Origin: Megascapheus bottae | Taxonomy: Eukaryota > Chordata > Mammalia > Rodentia > Geomyidae | Direction: 5' to 3' | DNA length: 64,000 nucleotides | Assembly (NCBI GenBank): GCA_024803745.1 | Contig: JANJXV010001836.1 | Coordinates: 1 to 64,000, forward strand | In this document: piece by piece, positions 12,258 to 23,887 of the stretch | How positions within the stretch are numbered: the first letter of the stretch is position 1 | Layout: every line of letters starts with the position of its first letter | Notes under the pieces: generated by a model | The model's input: only the letters and a program-made list of their open reading frames with translations | Database searches by the model: none | What the model was told of the DNA's origin: nothing | Position numbers and translations under genes: made by a program

Positions 12258-14134
12258 ATGTTAGTGTGTGAAGTCATAGAATGGAGGTGTGTGAAGTCAC
12301 AGAATGGTGGTGTGTGAAGTCATAGATGGAGGTGTGTGAAATGATAGAATGGAGTTTTGTGAAGTCAAAAAATGGAGCTGTGTGAAGTCAGAATGGAGGT
12401 TTGTGAAGTCATAGAATAGAGGTGTGTGAAGGCACAGAATGGAAGTGTGTGATGCCAAAATGGATGTGTGTGAAGTCACAGAATGGAGGTGTGTGAATTC
12501 ACAGAATGGAGGTGTGTGAATTCAGAATGGAGGTGTGTGAACTCAGAATGGATGTGTGTGAAGTCATAGAATGGAAGTGTGTGAAGTCAAAGAATGGAGG
12601 TTTGTGAATTCAGAATGGAGGTGTGTGAAGTCACCGAATGGAGGTGTGTGAACTCAGAATGGAGATGTGTGAAGTCACAGAATGGAGGTTTGTGAAGTCA
12701 TAGAATGGAGGTGTGTGAAGTCAAAATTGTGGTGTGTGAACTCATAGAATGGAGGTGTGTGAAATCCTAGAATGGAGGTATGTGAAGTCATGGAATGAAG
12801 GTGTGTGAAGTCAAAGAATATAGGTGTGTGAAGGCAAAGAATGGAGGTGTGTGAAATCACAGAATGGAGGTGCGTGAATTCACAGAAGGGAAGTGTGTGA
12901 AGTCAAATTGGAGGTGTGTGAAGTCATCGAATGGAGTTGTGTGAAGTCACGGAATGGAGCTGTGTGAAGTCACAGAATGGAGGTGTGTGAAGTCAGAATG
13001 GAGGTGTGCGAAGTCATAGAATGGAGGTGTGTGAAGTCAGAGAATGGAAGTGTGGGAAGTCAAAATATAGGTGTGTGAAGTCACAGAATGGAGGTGTGTG
13101 AAGTCAAAATGGAGGTGTGTGAAATCAAAAATGTAGGTGGGTGAAGTCACAGAATGGAGGTGTGTGAAGTCATACAATGGAGGTGTATGAAGTCACAGAA
13201 TCGAGGTGTGTGAAGTCATAGAACGCAGGTGTGTGAAGTCACAGAATGGAGTTATGTGAAGTCATAGAATGGAGGTGTGTGAAGTCAGAGAATCTAGGTG
13301 TGTGAAGTCACAGAATGGAGGTGTGTGAAGTCACAGAAAGGAGGTGTGTGAAGTCATAGAATGGAAGTGTGTGAAGTCATAGAATGGAGGTGTGTGAAGT
13401 CAGAATGGAGGTGTGTGAAGTCACAGAAGAGAGGTGTGTGAACACAGAATGGAGGTGTGTGGAGTCACAGAACCGAGGTTTGTGATGTCATAGAAGGGAG
13501 GTGTGTGAAGTCATACAATGGATGTTTCTGAAGTAAGAATGAAGGTGTGTGAAGTCATAGAATGGAGGTGTGTGAAGTCCAAATGGAGGTGTGTGAACTC
13601 ATAGAATGGAGATGTGTGAACTCATAGAATGGAGGTGTGTGAAGTCATGGAATGGAGGTGTGTGAAGTCCAAGAATGGAGGTGTGTGAAGTAAACAATGG
13701 AGGTGTGTGAAGTCACAGAATGGAGGTGTGTGAAGTCACATAATGGAAGTGTGTGATGTCAAAATGGAGGTGTGTGAGGTCACCGAATGTAGGTGTGTGA
13801 AGTCACAGAATGGAGGTGTGTGAACTCAGAATGTAAGTGTGTGAAGTCACAGAATGGAGGTGTGTGAAATCATAGAATGGAAGTGTGTGAAGTCATAGAA
13901 TGGAGCTTTGTGAAATCAGAATGGAGGTTTGGGAAGTCACCGAATGGAGGTGTGTGAAGTCCAAGAATGGAGGTATGTGAAGTCAAACAATGGAGGTGTG
14001 TGAAGTCAGAGAATGGATGGGTGTGAAGTCACAGAATGGAAGTGTGTGATGACAAAATGGATGTGTGTGAAGTCACAGAATGGAGGTGTGTGAAGTCACA
14101 GAATGGAGCTGTGTGAATTCACAGAATGGAGGTG

Positions 14135-14146
14135 TGTGACGTCACA
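14135..14146. other. TGTGACGTCACA 12-bp palindrome
   Basis: Core TGACGTCA at 14,137-14,144, retained unchanged in the 9.74 kb duplicate at 23,878 (offset 9,741). Confidence 0.55.
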
Positions 14147-14384
14147 ATGGTAGTGTGTGAAGTCATACAATGGAGGTGTGTGAAGTCAGAATGTAGGTGT
14201 GTGAAGTCACAGAACGGATGTTTCTGATGTAAGAATGGAGGTGTGTGAAGTCATAGATGGAGGTGTGTGAAATGATAGAATGGAGTTTTGTGAAGTCACA
14301 AAATGGAGCTGTGTGAAGTCAGAATGGAGGTGTGTGAAGTCACAGAATGGAGGTTTGTGAAGTCATAGAATGGAGGTGTGTGAA

Positions 14385-14472
14385 GTCAAAATGGTGGTGT
14401 GTGAACTCATAGAATGGAGGTGTGTGAAGTCAAAATGGTGGTGTGTGAACTCATAGAATGGAGGTGTGTGAA
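14385..14472 (+). repeat. Local 44-bp (21+23) duplication
   Basis: The two-unit series GTCAAAATGGTGG then CTCATAGAATGG occurs at 14,385 and again at 14,429. The homologous site near 24,140 has it once, preceded by an extra CATAG unit. The net effect (+44, -23) accounts for the 21-bp change in offset between the two 9.7 kb copies. Confidence 0.85.
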
Positions 14473-15049
14473 CTCATAAAATGGAGGTATGTGAAGTCAT
14501 GGAATGGAGGTGTGTGAAGTCAAAGAATAGAGGTGTGTGAAGTCAAACAATGGAGGTGTGTGAAGTCACAGAATGGAGGTGTGTGAAGTCACAGAAGGGA
14601 AGTGTGTGAAGTCAAAATGGAGGTGTGTGAAGTCATCGAATGGAGTTGTGTGAAGTCACGGAATGGAGGTGTGTGAAGTCACAGAATGGAGATGTGTGAA
14701 GTCAGAATGGAGGTGTGCGAAGTCATGCAATGGAGGTGTGTGAAGTCAGAGAATGGAAGTGTGTGAAGTCAAAATGGAGGTGTGTGAAGTCACAGAATGG
14801 TGGTGTGTGAAGTCACAGAATGGAGGAGTGTGAAGTCATAGAATGGAGGTTTGTGAAGTCAGAGAATCGAGGTGTGTGAAGTCATAGAACGGAGGTGTGT
14901 GAAGTCAGAATGGAGGTGTGTGAAGTCACAGAATGCAGGTGTGTGAACTCAGAATGGAGGTGTGTGAAGTCACAGAATGGGGGTTTGTTATGTCATAGAA
15001 GGGAGGTGTGTGAAGTCATAGAATGGATGTTTCTGAAGTAAGAATGAAG

Positions 15050-16600
15050 GTGTGTGAAGTCATAGAATGGAGGTGTGTGAAGTCCAATTGGAGGTGTGTG
15101 AACTCATAGAATGGAGATGTGTGAACTCATAGAATGGAGGTGTGTGAAGTCATGGAATGGAGGTGTGTGAAGTCCAAGAATGGAGATGTGTGAAGTCAAA
15201 CAATGGAGGTGTGTGAAGTCAAAGAATGGAGGTGTGTGAAGTCACATAATGGAAGTGTGTGATGTCAAAATGGAGGTGTGTGAAGTCACAGAATGGAGGT
15301 GTTTGAAGTCACCGATTGTAGGTGTGTGAAGTCACAGAATGGAGGTGTGTGAACTCAGAATGTAGGTGTGTAAAGTCACAGAATGGAGGTGTGTGAAGTC
15401 ATAGAATTGAAGTGTGTGAAGTCATAGATTGGAGCTTTGTGAAATCAGAATGGAGGTGTGTGAAGTCACCGAATGGAAGTGTGTGAAGTCCAAGAATGGA
15501 GGTATGTGAAGTCAAACAATGGAGGTGTGTGAAGTCATAGAATGGAGGTGTGTGAAGTCACAGAATGGAAGTGTGTGATGCCAAAATGGATGTGTGTGAA
15601 GTCATAGAATGGAGGTGTGTGAAGTCACAGAATGGAGGTGTGTGAAGTCACAGAATGGAAGTGTGTGATGTCACAATGGAGGTGTGTGAAGTCACAGAAT
15701 GGATGTGTGTGAAGTCACCGAATGTAGGTGTGTGAAGTCACAGAATGGAGGTTTGTGAAGTCAGAATGGAGGTGTGTGAAGTCACCGAATGGAGGTGTGT
15801 GAACTCAGAATGGAGATATGTGAAGTCACAGAATGCAGGTTTGTGAAGGCATAGAATGGAGGTGTGTGAAGTCATAGAATGGAGGTGTGTGAAGTCAAAA
15901 TGGTGGTGTGTGAACTCATAGAATGGAGGTGTGTGAACTCATAGAATGGAGGTGTGTGAAGTCATGGAATGGAGGTGTGTGAAGTCAAAGAATAGAGGTG
16001 TGTGAAGTCAAACAATGGAGGTGTGTGAAGTCACAGAATGGAGGTGTGTGAAGTCACAGAAGGGAAGTGTGTGAAGTCAAAATGGAGGTGTGTGCAGTCC
16101 TCGAATTGAGTTGTGTGAAGTCACGGAATGGAGGTGTGTGAAGTCACAGAATGGAGGTGTGTGAAGTCAGAATGGAGGTGTGCGAAGTGATAGAATGGAG
16201 GTGTGTGAAGTCAGAGAATGGAAGTGTGTGAAGTCAAAATGGAGGGGTGTGAAGTCACAGAATGGAGGTGTGTGAAGTCACAGAATGGAGGTGTGTGAAC
16301 TCAAAATGGTGGTGTGTGAAGTCATAAATGTAGGTGGGTGAAGTCACAGAATGGAGGTGTGTGAAGTCATAGAATGGAGGTGTGTGAAGTCACCGAATGG
16401 AGGTGTGTGAAGTTATGGAATGGAGGTTTGTGAAGTCAGAGAATCGAGGTGTGTGAAGTCATAGAAGGGAGGTGTGTGAAGTCACAGAATGGAGGTGTGT
16501 GAAGTCACACAATGGAGGTGTGTGAACTCAGAATGGAGGTGTCTGAAGTCACAGAATGGAGGTTTGTGATGTCATAGAACGGAGGTGTGTGAAGTCACAG
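15050..16600 (+). repeat. Block Y, present on the right only
   Basis: A ~1.5 kb series between blocks X and Z, including AATTGGAGG, CACCGATTGTAGG, CATAGAATTGAAG, CATAGATTGGAGC and a copy of the CATGGAATGG / CAAAGAATAGAGG cassette near 15,960. It has a near-identical partner at 24,770-26,320 but is skipped at the X-Z junction near 9,650. Confidence 0.7.
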
Positions 16601-18600
16601 AATGGAGGTGTGTGAAGTCATAGAATGGAGGTGTGTGAAGTCAGAGAATCTAGGTGTGTGAAGTCACAGAATGGAGGTGTGTGAAGTCACAGAATGGAGG
16701 TGTGTGAAGTCATAGAATGGAAGTGTGTGAAGTCATAGAATGGAGGTGTGTAGTCCGAATGGAGGTGAGTGAAGTCAGAGAATGGAGGTGTGTGAACTCA
16801 GAATGGAGGTGTGTGAAGTCACAGAATGGAGGTTTGTGATGACATAGAAGGGAGGTGTGTGAAGTCATAGAATGGATGTTTCTGAAGTAAGAATGAAGGT
16901 GTGTGAAGTCATAGAATGGAGGTGTGTGAAGTCCAAATGGAGGTGTGTGAACTCTTAGAATGGAGATGTGTGAACTCATAGAATGGAGGTGTGTGAAGTC
17001 ATGGAATGGAGGTGTGTGAAGTCCAAGAATGGAGTTGTGTGAAGTCAAACAATGGAGGTGTGTGAAGTCACAGAATGGAGGTGTGTGAAGTCACATAATG
17101 GAAGTGTGTGATGTCAGAATGGAGGTGTGTGAAGTCACAGAATGGATGTGTGTGAAGTCACCTAATGTAGGTGTGTGAAGTCACAGAATGAAGGTGTGTG
17201 AACTCAGAATATAGTTGTGTGAAGTCACCGAATGGAGGTATGTGAACTCAGAATGTAGGTGTGTGAAGTCACAGAATGGAGGTTTGTGAAGTCATAAAAT
17301 GGAGGTGTGTGAAGTCACAGAACCGAGGTTTGTGATGCCATAGAAGTGAGGTGTGTGAAGTCATAGATTGGATGTTTCTGAAGTAAGAATTAAGGTGTGT
17401 GAAGTCATAGAATAGAGGTGTGTGAAGTCCAAATGGAGGGTGTGAACTCTTAGAATGGAGATGTGTGAACTCATAGAATGGAGGTGTGTGAAGTCATGGA
17501 ATGGAGGTGTGTGAAGTCCAAGAATGGAGTTGTGTGAAGTCAAACAATGGAGGTGTGTGAAGTCACAGAATGGAGGTGTGTGAAGTCACATAATGGAAGT
17601 GTGTGATGTCACAATGGAGGTGTGGGAAGTCACAGAATGGATGTGTGTGAAGTCACCGAATGTAGGTGTGTGAAGTCACAGAATGGAGGTGTGTGAACTC
17701 AGAATGTAGTTGTGTGAAGTCACCGAATGGAGGTGTGTGAACTCAGAATGTAGGTGTGTGAAGTCACAGAATGGAGGTTTGTGAAGTCATAGAATGGAGG
17801 TGTGTGAACTCATAGAATGGAGGTATGTGAAGTCATGGAATGGAGGTGTGTGAAGTCAAAGAATAGAGGTGTGTGAAGTCAAACAATGGAGGTGTGTGAA
17901 GTCACAGAATGGAGGTGTGTGAAGTCACAGAAGGGAAGTGTGTGAAGTCAAAATGGAGGTGGGTGAAGTCATCGACTGGAGTTGTGTGAAGTCACGGAAT
18001 GGAAGTGTGTGAAGTCACAGCATGGAGATGTGTGAAGTCAGAATGGAGGTGTGCGAAGTCATGGAATGGAGGTGTGTGAAGTCAGAGAATGGAAGTGTGT
18101 GAAGTCAAAATGGAGGTGTGTGAAGTCACAGAATGGAGTTGTGTGAAGTCACAGAATGGAGGTGTGTGAAGTCATAGAATGGAGGTTTGTGAAGTCAGAG
18201 AATCGAGGTGTGTGAAGTCATAAAACGGAGGTGTGTGAAGTCACAGAATGGAGGTGTGTGAAGTCACAGAATGGAGGTGTGTGAACTCAGAATGGAGGTG
18301 TCTGAAGTCACAGAATGGAGGTTTGTGATGTCATAGAACGGAGGTGTGTGAAGTCACAGAATGGAGGTGTGTGAAGTCATAGAATTGAGGTGTGTGAAGT
18401 CAGAGAATCTAGGTGTGTGAAGTCACAGAATGGAGGTGTGTGAAGTCACAGAATGGAGGTGTGTGAAGTCATAGAATGGAAGTGTGTGAAGTCATAGAAT
18501 GTAGGTGTGTGAAGTCAGAATGTAGGTGTGCGAAGTCACAGAATGCAGGTGTGTGAACTCAGAATGGAGGTGTGTAAAGTCACAGAATGGGGGTTTGTTA
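16600..18600 (+). repeat. Block Z, right copy
   Basis: Matches 9,650-11,640 at an offset of about 6.92-6.96 kb and 26,320-28,320 at 9,720-9,721 bp. It contains two TTTCTGAAGTAAG landmarks only about 500 bp apart (16,881 and 17,377), which is closer than the usual 1.4-1.9 kb and marks an older internal duplication. Confidence 0.75.
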
Positions 18601-19070
18601 TGTCATAGAAGGGAGGTGTGTGAAGTCATAGAATGGATGTTTCTGAAGTAAGAATGAAGGTGTGTGAAGTCATAGAATGGAGGTGTGTGAAGTCCAATTG
18701 GAGGTGTGTGAACTCATAGAATGGAGATGTGTGAACTCATAGAATGGAGGTGTGTGAAGTCATGGAATGGAGGTGTGTGAAGTCCAAGAATGGAGATGTG
18801 TGAAGTCAAACAATAGAGGTGTGTGAAGTCACAGAATGGAGGTGTGTGAAGTCACATAATGGAAGTGTGTGATGTCAAAATGGAGGTGTGTGAAGTCACA
18901 GAATGGAGGTGTGTGAAGTCACCGAATGTATGTGTGTGAAGTCACAGAATGGAGGTGTGTGAACTCAGAATGTAGGTGTGTGAAGTCACAGAATGGAGGT
19001 GTGTGAAGTCATAGAATTGAAGTGTGTGAAGTCATAGATTGGAGCTTTGTGAAATCAGAATGGAGGTGTG

Positions 19071-19078
19071 TGACGTCA
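19071..19078. other. TGACGTCA palindrome, CACCG unit
   Basis: Here the core is followed by CCGAATGG, so the perfect palindrome is the 10-base GTGACGTCAC (19,070-19,079). The partner site is at 28,792 (offset 9,721); the homologous unit near 15,467 reads GAAGTCACCG, so the change arose within this family. Confidence 0.55.
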
Positions 19079-21055
19079 CCGAATGGAAGTGTGTGAAGTC
19101 CAAGAATGGAGGTATGTGAAGTCAAACAATGGAGGTGTGTGAAGTCATAGAATGGAGGTGTGTGAAGTCACAGAATGGAAGTGTGTGATGCCAAAATGGA
19201 TGTGTGTGAAGTCATAGAATGGAGGTGTGTGAAGTCACAGAATGGAGGTGTGTGAAGTCACAGAATGGAGGTGTGTGAAGTCATAGAATGGAAGTTTGTG
19301 AAGTCATAGAATGGAGGTTTGTGAAGACAGAATGGAGGTGTGTGAAGTCACCGAATGGAGGTGTGTGAACTCAGAATGGAGATATGTGAAGTCACAAAAT
19401 GGAGGTTTGTGAAGGCATAGAATGGAGGTGTGTGAAGTCATAGAATGGAGGTGTGTGAAGTCAAAATGGTGGTGTGTGAACTGATAGAATGGAGGTGTGT
19501 GAACTCATAGAATGGAGGTGTGTGAAGTCATGGAATGGAGGTGTGTGAAGTCAAAGAATAGAGGTGTGTGAAGTCAAACAATGGAGGTGTGTGAAGTCAC
19601 AGAATGGAGGTGTGTGAAGTCACAGAAGGGAAGTGTGTGAAGTCAAAATGGAGGTGTGTGCAGTCATCGAATTGAGTTGTGTGAAGTCACGGAATGGAGG
19701 TGTGTGAAGTCACAGAATGGAGGTGTGTGAAGTCAGAATGGAGGTGTGCGAAGTGATAGAATGGATGTGTGTGAAGTCAGAGAATGGAAGTGTGTGAAGT
19801 CAAAATGGAGGTGTGTGAAGTCACAGAATGGAGGTGTGTGAAGTCACAGAATGGAGGTGTGTGAACTCAAAATGGTGGTGTGTGAAGTCACAAATGTAGG
19901 TGGGTGAAGTCACAGAATGGAGGTGTGTGAAGTCATAGAATGGAGGTGTGTGAAGTCACCGAATGGAGGTGTGTGAAGTTATAGAATGGAGGTTTGTGAA
20001 GTCAGAGAATCGAGGTGTGTGAAGTCATAGAAGGGAGGTGTGTGAAGTCACAGAATGGAGGTGTGTGAAGTCACAGAATGGAGGTGTGTGAACTCAGAAT
20101 GGAGGTGTCTGAAGTCACAGAATGGAGGTTTGTGATGTCATAGAACGGAGGTGTGTGAAGTCACAGAATGGAGGTGTGTGAAGTCATAGAATGGAGGTGT
20201 GTGAAGTCAGAGAATCTAGGTGTGTGAAGTCACAGAATGGAGGTGTGTGAAGTCACAGAATGGAGGTGTGTGAAGTCATAGAATGGAAGTGTGTGAAGTC
20301 ATAGAATGGAGGTGTGTGAAGTCAGAATGGAGGTGAGTGAAGTCAGAGAATGGAGGTGTGTACTCAGAATGGAGGTGTGTGAAGTCACAGAACCGAGGTT
20401 TGTGATGCCATAGAAGGGAGGTGTGTGAAGTCATAGAATGGATGATTCTGAAGTAAGAATGAAGGTGTGTGAAGTCATAGAATGGAGGTGTGTGAAGTCC
20501 AAATGGAGGTGTGTGAAGTCTTAGAATGGAGATGTGTGAACTCATAGAATGGAGGTGTGTGAAGTCACAGAATGGGGGTTTGTTATGTCATAGAAGGGAG
20601 GTGTGTGAAGTCATAGAATGGATGTTTCTGAAGTAAGAATGAAGGTGTGTGAAGTCATAGAATGGAGGTGTGTGAAGTCCAATTGGAGGTGTGTGAACTC
20701 ATAGAATGGAGATGTGTGAACTCATAGAATGGAGGTGTGTGAAGTCATGGAATGGAGGTGTGTGAAGTCCAAGAATGGAGATATGTGAAGTCAAACAATG
20801 GAGGTGTGTGAAGTCACAGAATGGAGGTGTGTGAAGTCACATAATGGAAGTGTGTGATGTCAAAATGGAGGTGTGTGAAGTCACAGAATGGAGGTGTGTG
20901 AAGTCACCGAATGTAGGTGTGTGAAGTCAGAGAATGGAGGTGTGTGAACTCAGAATGTAGGTGTGTGAAGTCACAGAATGGAGGTGTGTGAAGTCATAGA
21001 ATTGAAGTGTGTGAAGTCATAGATTGGAGCTTTGTGAAATCAGAATGGAGGTGTG

Positions 21056-21063
21056 TGACGTCA
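21056..21063. other. TGACGTCA palindrome in nested insertion
   Basis: Copied from the 19,071 site by the 1,985-bp jump; flanked by CCGAATGGAAG. Confidence 0.55.
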
Positions 21064-21821
21064 CCGAATGGAAGTGTGTGAAGTCCAAGAATGGAGGTAT
21101 GTGAAGTCAAACAATGGAGGTGTGTGAAGTCATAGAATGGAGGTGTGTGAAGTCACAGAATGGAAGTGTGTGATGCCAAAATGGATGTGTGTGAAGTCAT
21201 AGAATGGAGGTGTGTGAAGTCACAGAATGGAGGTGTGTGAAGTCACAGAATGGAGGTGTGTGAACTCAGAATGGATGTGTGTGAAGTCACAGAATGGAGG
21301 TGTGTGAAGTCATAGAATGGAAGTTTGTGAAGTCATAGAATGGAGGTTTGTGAAGACAGAATGGAGGTGTGTGAAGTCACCGAATGGAGGTGTGTGAACT
21401 CAGAATGGAGATATGTGAAGTCACAAAATGGAGGTTTGTGAAGGCATAGAATGGAGGTGTGTGAAGTCATAGAATGGAGGTGTGTGAAGTCAAAATGGTG
21501 GTGTGTGAACTCATAGAATGGAGGTGTGTGAAGTCCAAGAATGGAGATGTGTGAAGTCAAACAATGGAGGTGTGTGAAGTCACAGAATGGAGGTGTGTGA
21601 AGTCACATAATGGAAGTGTGTGATGTCAAAATGGAGGTGTGTGAAGTCACAGAATGGAGGTGTGTGAAGTCACCGAATGTAGGTGTGTGAAGTCACAGAA
21701 TGGAGGTGTGTGGACTCAGAATGTAGGTGTGTGAAGTCACAGAATGGAGGTGTGTGAAGTCATAGAATTGAAGTGTGTGAAGTCATAGATTGGAGCTTTG
21801 TGAAATCAGAATGGAGGTGTG

Positions 21822-21829
21822 TGACGTCA
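21822..21829. other. TGACGTCA palindrome, second in nested insertion
   Basis: Lies 766 bp right of the previous site, as expected from the second nested jump. Confidence 0.55.
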
Positions 21830-23875
21830 CCGAATGGAAGTGTGTGAAGTCCAAGAATGGAGGTATGTGAAGTCAAACAATGGAGGTGTGTGAAGTCATA
21901 GAATGGAGGTGTGTGAAGTCACAGAATGGAAGTGTGTGATGCCAAAATGGATGTGTGTGAAGTCATAGAATGGAGGTGTGTGAACTCATAGAATGGAGGT
22001 GTGTGAAGTCATGGAATGGAGGTGTGTGAAGTCCAAGAATGGAGTTGTGTGAAGTCAAACAATAGAGGTGTGTGGAGTCACAGAATAGAGGTGTGTGAAG
22101 TCACATAATGGAAGTGTGTGAAGTCACTATGGAGGTGTGTGAAGTCACAGAATGGATGTGTGTGAAGTCACCGATTGTAGGTGTGTGAAGTCACAGAATG
22201 GAGGTGTGTGAACTCAGAATGTAGGTGTGTGAAGTCACAGAATGGAGGTTTGTGAAGTCATAGAATGGAGGTGTGTGAAGTCATAGAATGGAGGTGTGTG
22301 AAGTCAAAATGGTGGTGTGTGAACTCATAGAATGGAGGTGTGTGAACTCATAGAATGGAGGTATGTGAAGTCATGGAATGGAGGTGTGTGAAGTCAAAGA
22401 ATAGAGGTGTGTGAAGTCAAACAATGGAGGTGTGTGAAGTCAGAGAATGGAGGTGTGTGAAGTCACAGAAGGGAAGTGTGTGAAGTCAAAATGGAGGTGT
22501 GTGAAGTCATCGAATTGAGTTGTGTGAAGTCACGGAATGGAGGTGTGTGAAGTCACAGAATGGAGATGTGTGAAGTCAGAATGGAGGTGTGCGAAGTCAT
22601 GGAATGGAGGTGTGTGAAGTCAGAGAATGTAAGTGTGTGAACTCAAAATGGAGGTGTGTGAAGTCACAGAATGGAGATGTGTGAAGTCACAGAATGGAGG
22701 TGTGTGAAGTCATAGAATGGAGGTTTGTGAAGTCAGAGAATTGAGGTGTTTGAAGTCATAGAACGGAGGTGTGTGAAGTCACAGAATGGAGGTGTGTGAA
22801 GTCACAGAATGGAGGTGTGTGAACTCAGAATAGAGGTGTCTGAAGTAACAGAATGGAGGTTTGTGATGTCATAGAACGGAGGTGTGTGAAGTCACAGAAT
22901 GGAGGTGTGTGAAGTCATAGAATGGAGGTGTGTTTAGTCAGAGAATCTAGGTGTGTGAAGTCACAGAATGGAGGTGTGTGAAGTCACAGAATGCAGGTGT
23001 GTGAACTCAGAATGGAGGTGTGTTAAGTCACAGAATGGAGGTTTGTTATGTCATAGAAGGGAGGTGTGTGAAGTCATAGAATGGATGTTTCTGAAGTAAG
23101 AATGAAGGTGTGTGAAGTCATAGAATGGAGGTGTGTGAAGTCAGAATGGAGGTGTGTGAAGTCACAGAAGAGAGGTGTGTGAACACAGAATGGAGGTGTG
23201 TGAAGTCACAGAACAGAGGTTTGTGATGTCATAGAAGGGAGGTGTGTGAAGTCATACAATAGATGTTTCTGAAGTAAGAATGAAGGTGTGTGAAGTCATA
23301 GAATGGAGGTGTGTGAAGTCCAAATGGAGGTGTGTGAACTCATAGAATGGAGATGTGTGAACTCATAGAATGGAGGTGTGTGAAGTCATGGAATGGAGGT
23401 GTGTGAAGTCCAAGAATGGAGGTGTGTGAAGTAAACAATGGAGGTGTGTGAAGTCACAGAATGGAGGTGTGTGAAGTCACATAATGGAAGTGTGTGATGT
23501 CAAAATGGAGGTGTGTGAGGTCACCGAATGTAGGTGTGTGAAGTCACAGAATGGAGGTGTGTGAACTCAGAATGTAAGTGTGTGAAGTCACAGAATGGAG
23601 GTGTGTGAAGTCATAGAATGGAAGTGTGTGAAGTCATAGAATGGAGCTTTGTGAAATCAGAATGGAGGTTTGTGAAGTCACCGAATGGAGGTGTGTGAAG
23701 TCCAAGAATGGAGGTATGTGAAGTCAAACAATGGAGGTGTGTGAAGTCAGAGAATGGATGGGTGTGAAGTCACAGAATGGAAGTGTGTGATGTCAAAATG
23801 GATGTGTGTGAAGTCACAGAATGGAGGTGTGTGAAGTCACAGAATGGAGCTGTGTGAATTCACAGAATGGAGGTG

Positions 23876-23887
23876 TGTGACGTCACA
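23876..23887. other. TGTGACGTCACA 12-bp palindrome
   Basis: Core TGACGTCA at 23,878-23,885; copy 2 partner of 14,137. Confidence 0.55.

Larger units (their letters stand above)
11640..15050 (+). repeat. Block X, right copy
   Basis: Second copy of the 6,300-9,640 block, entered at AGATGGG (11,649) and ended by GGGGGTTTGTTATG (14,979) plus TTTCTGAAGTAAG (15,032). From about 13,380 on, the same sequence is also the beginning of the 9.74 kb duplicated unit, so this part of the block is present three times in the window (AACACAGAAT at 7,991, 13,441 and 23,182). Confidence 0.8.
20560..21985 (+). repeat. 1,444-bp nested insertion inside copy 1
   Basis: The offset to copy 2 is 9,765 bp before this segment and 8,321 bp after it, so 1,444 bp are extra here. 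It is made of older satellite: GGGGGTTTGTTATG at 20,574 repeats 18,589 (offset 1,985), and at about 21,530 the series jumps back again, with GTCCAAGAATGG at 20,767 and 21,533 (offset 766). The insertion is thus two nested copy events built only from array sequence. Confidence 0.8.
13380..23135 (+). repeat. 9.74 kb tandem duplication, copy 1
   Basis: AACACAGAAT at 13,441 matches 23,182 (offset 9,741). After a 21-bp net indel near 14,390 the offset is 9,720, and GGGGGTTTGTTATG at 14,979 and 18,589 pairs with 24,699 and 28,310. Comparing 15,001-16,500 with 24,721-26,220 line by line I counted about eight mismatches, roughly 99.5% identity. This copy has a 1,444-bp nested insertion at 20,560-21,985 that copy 2 lacks. 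The junction with copy 2 lies near 23,120-23,140, where the 31.4 kb homology ends and the 13.38 kb homology begins. Confidence 0.88.
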
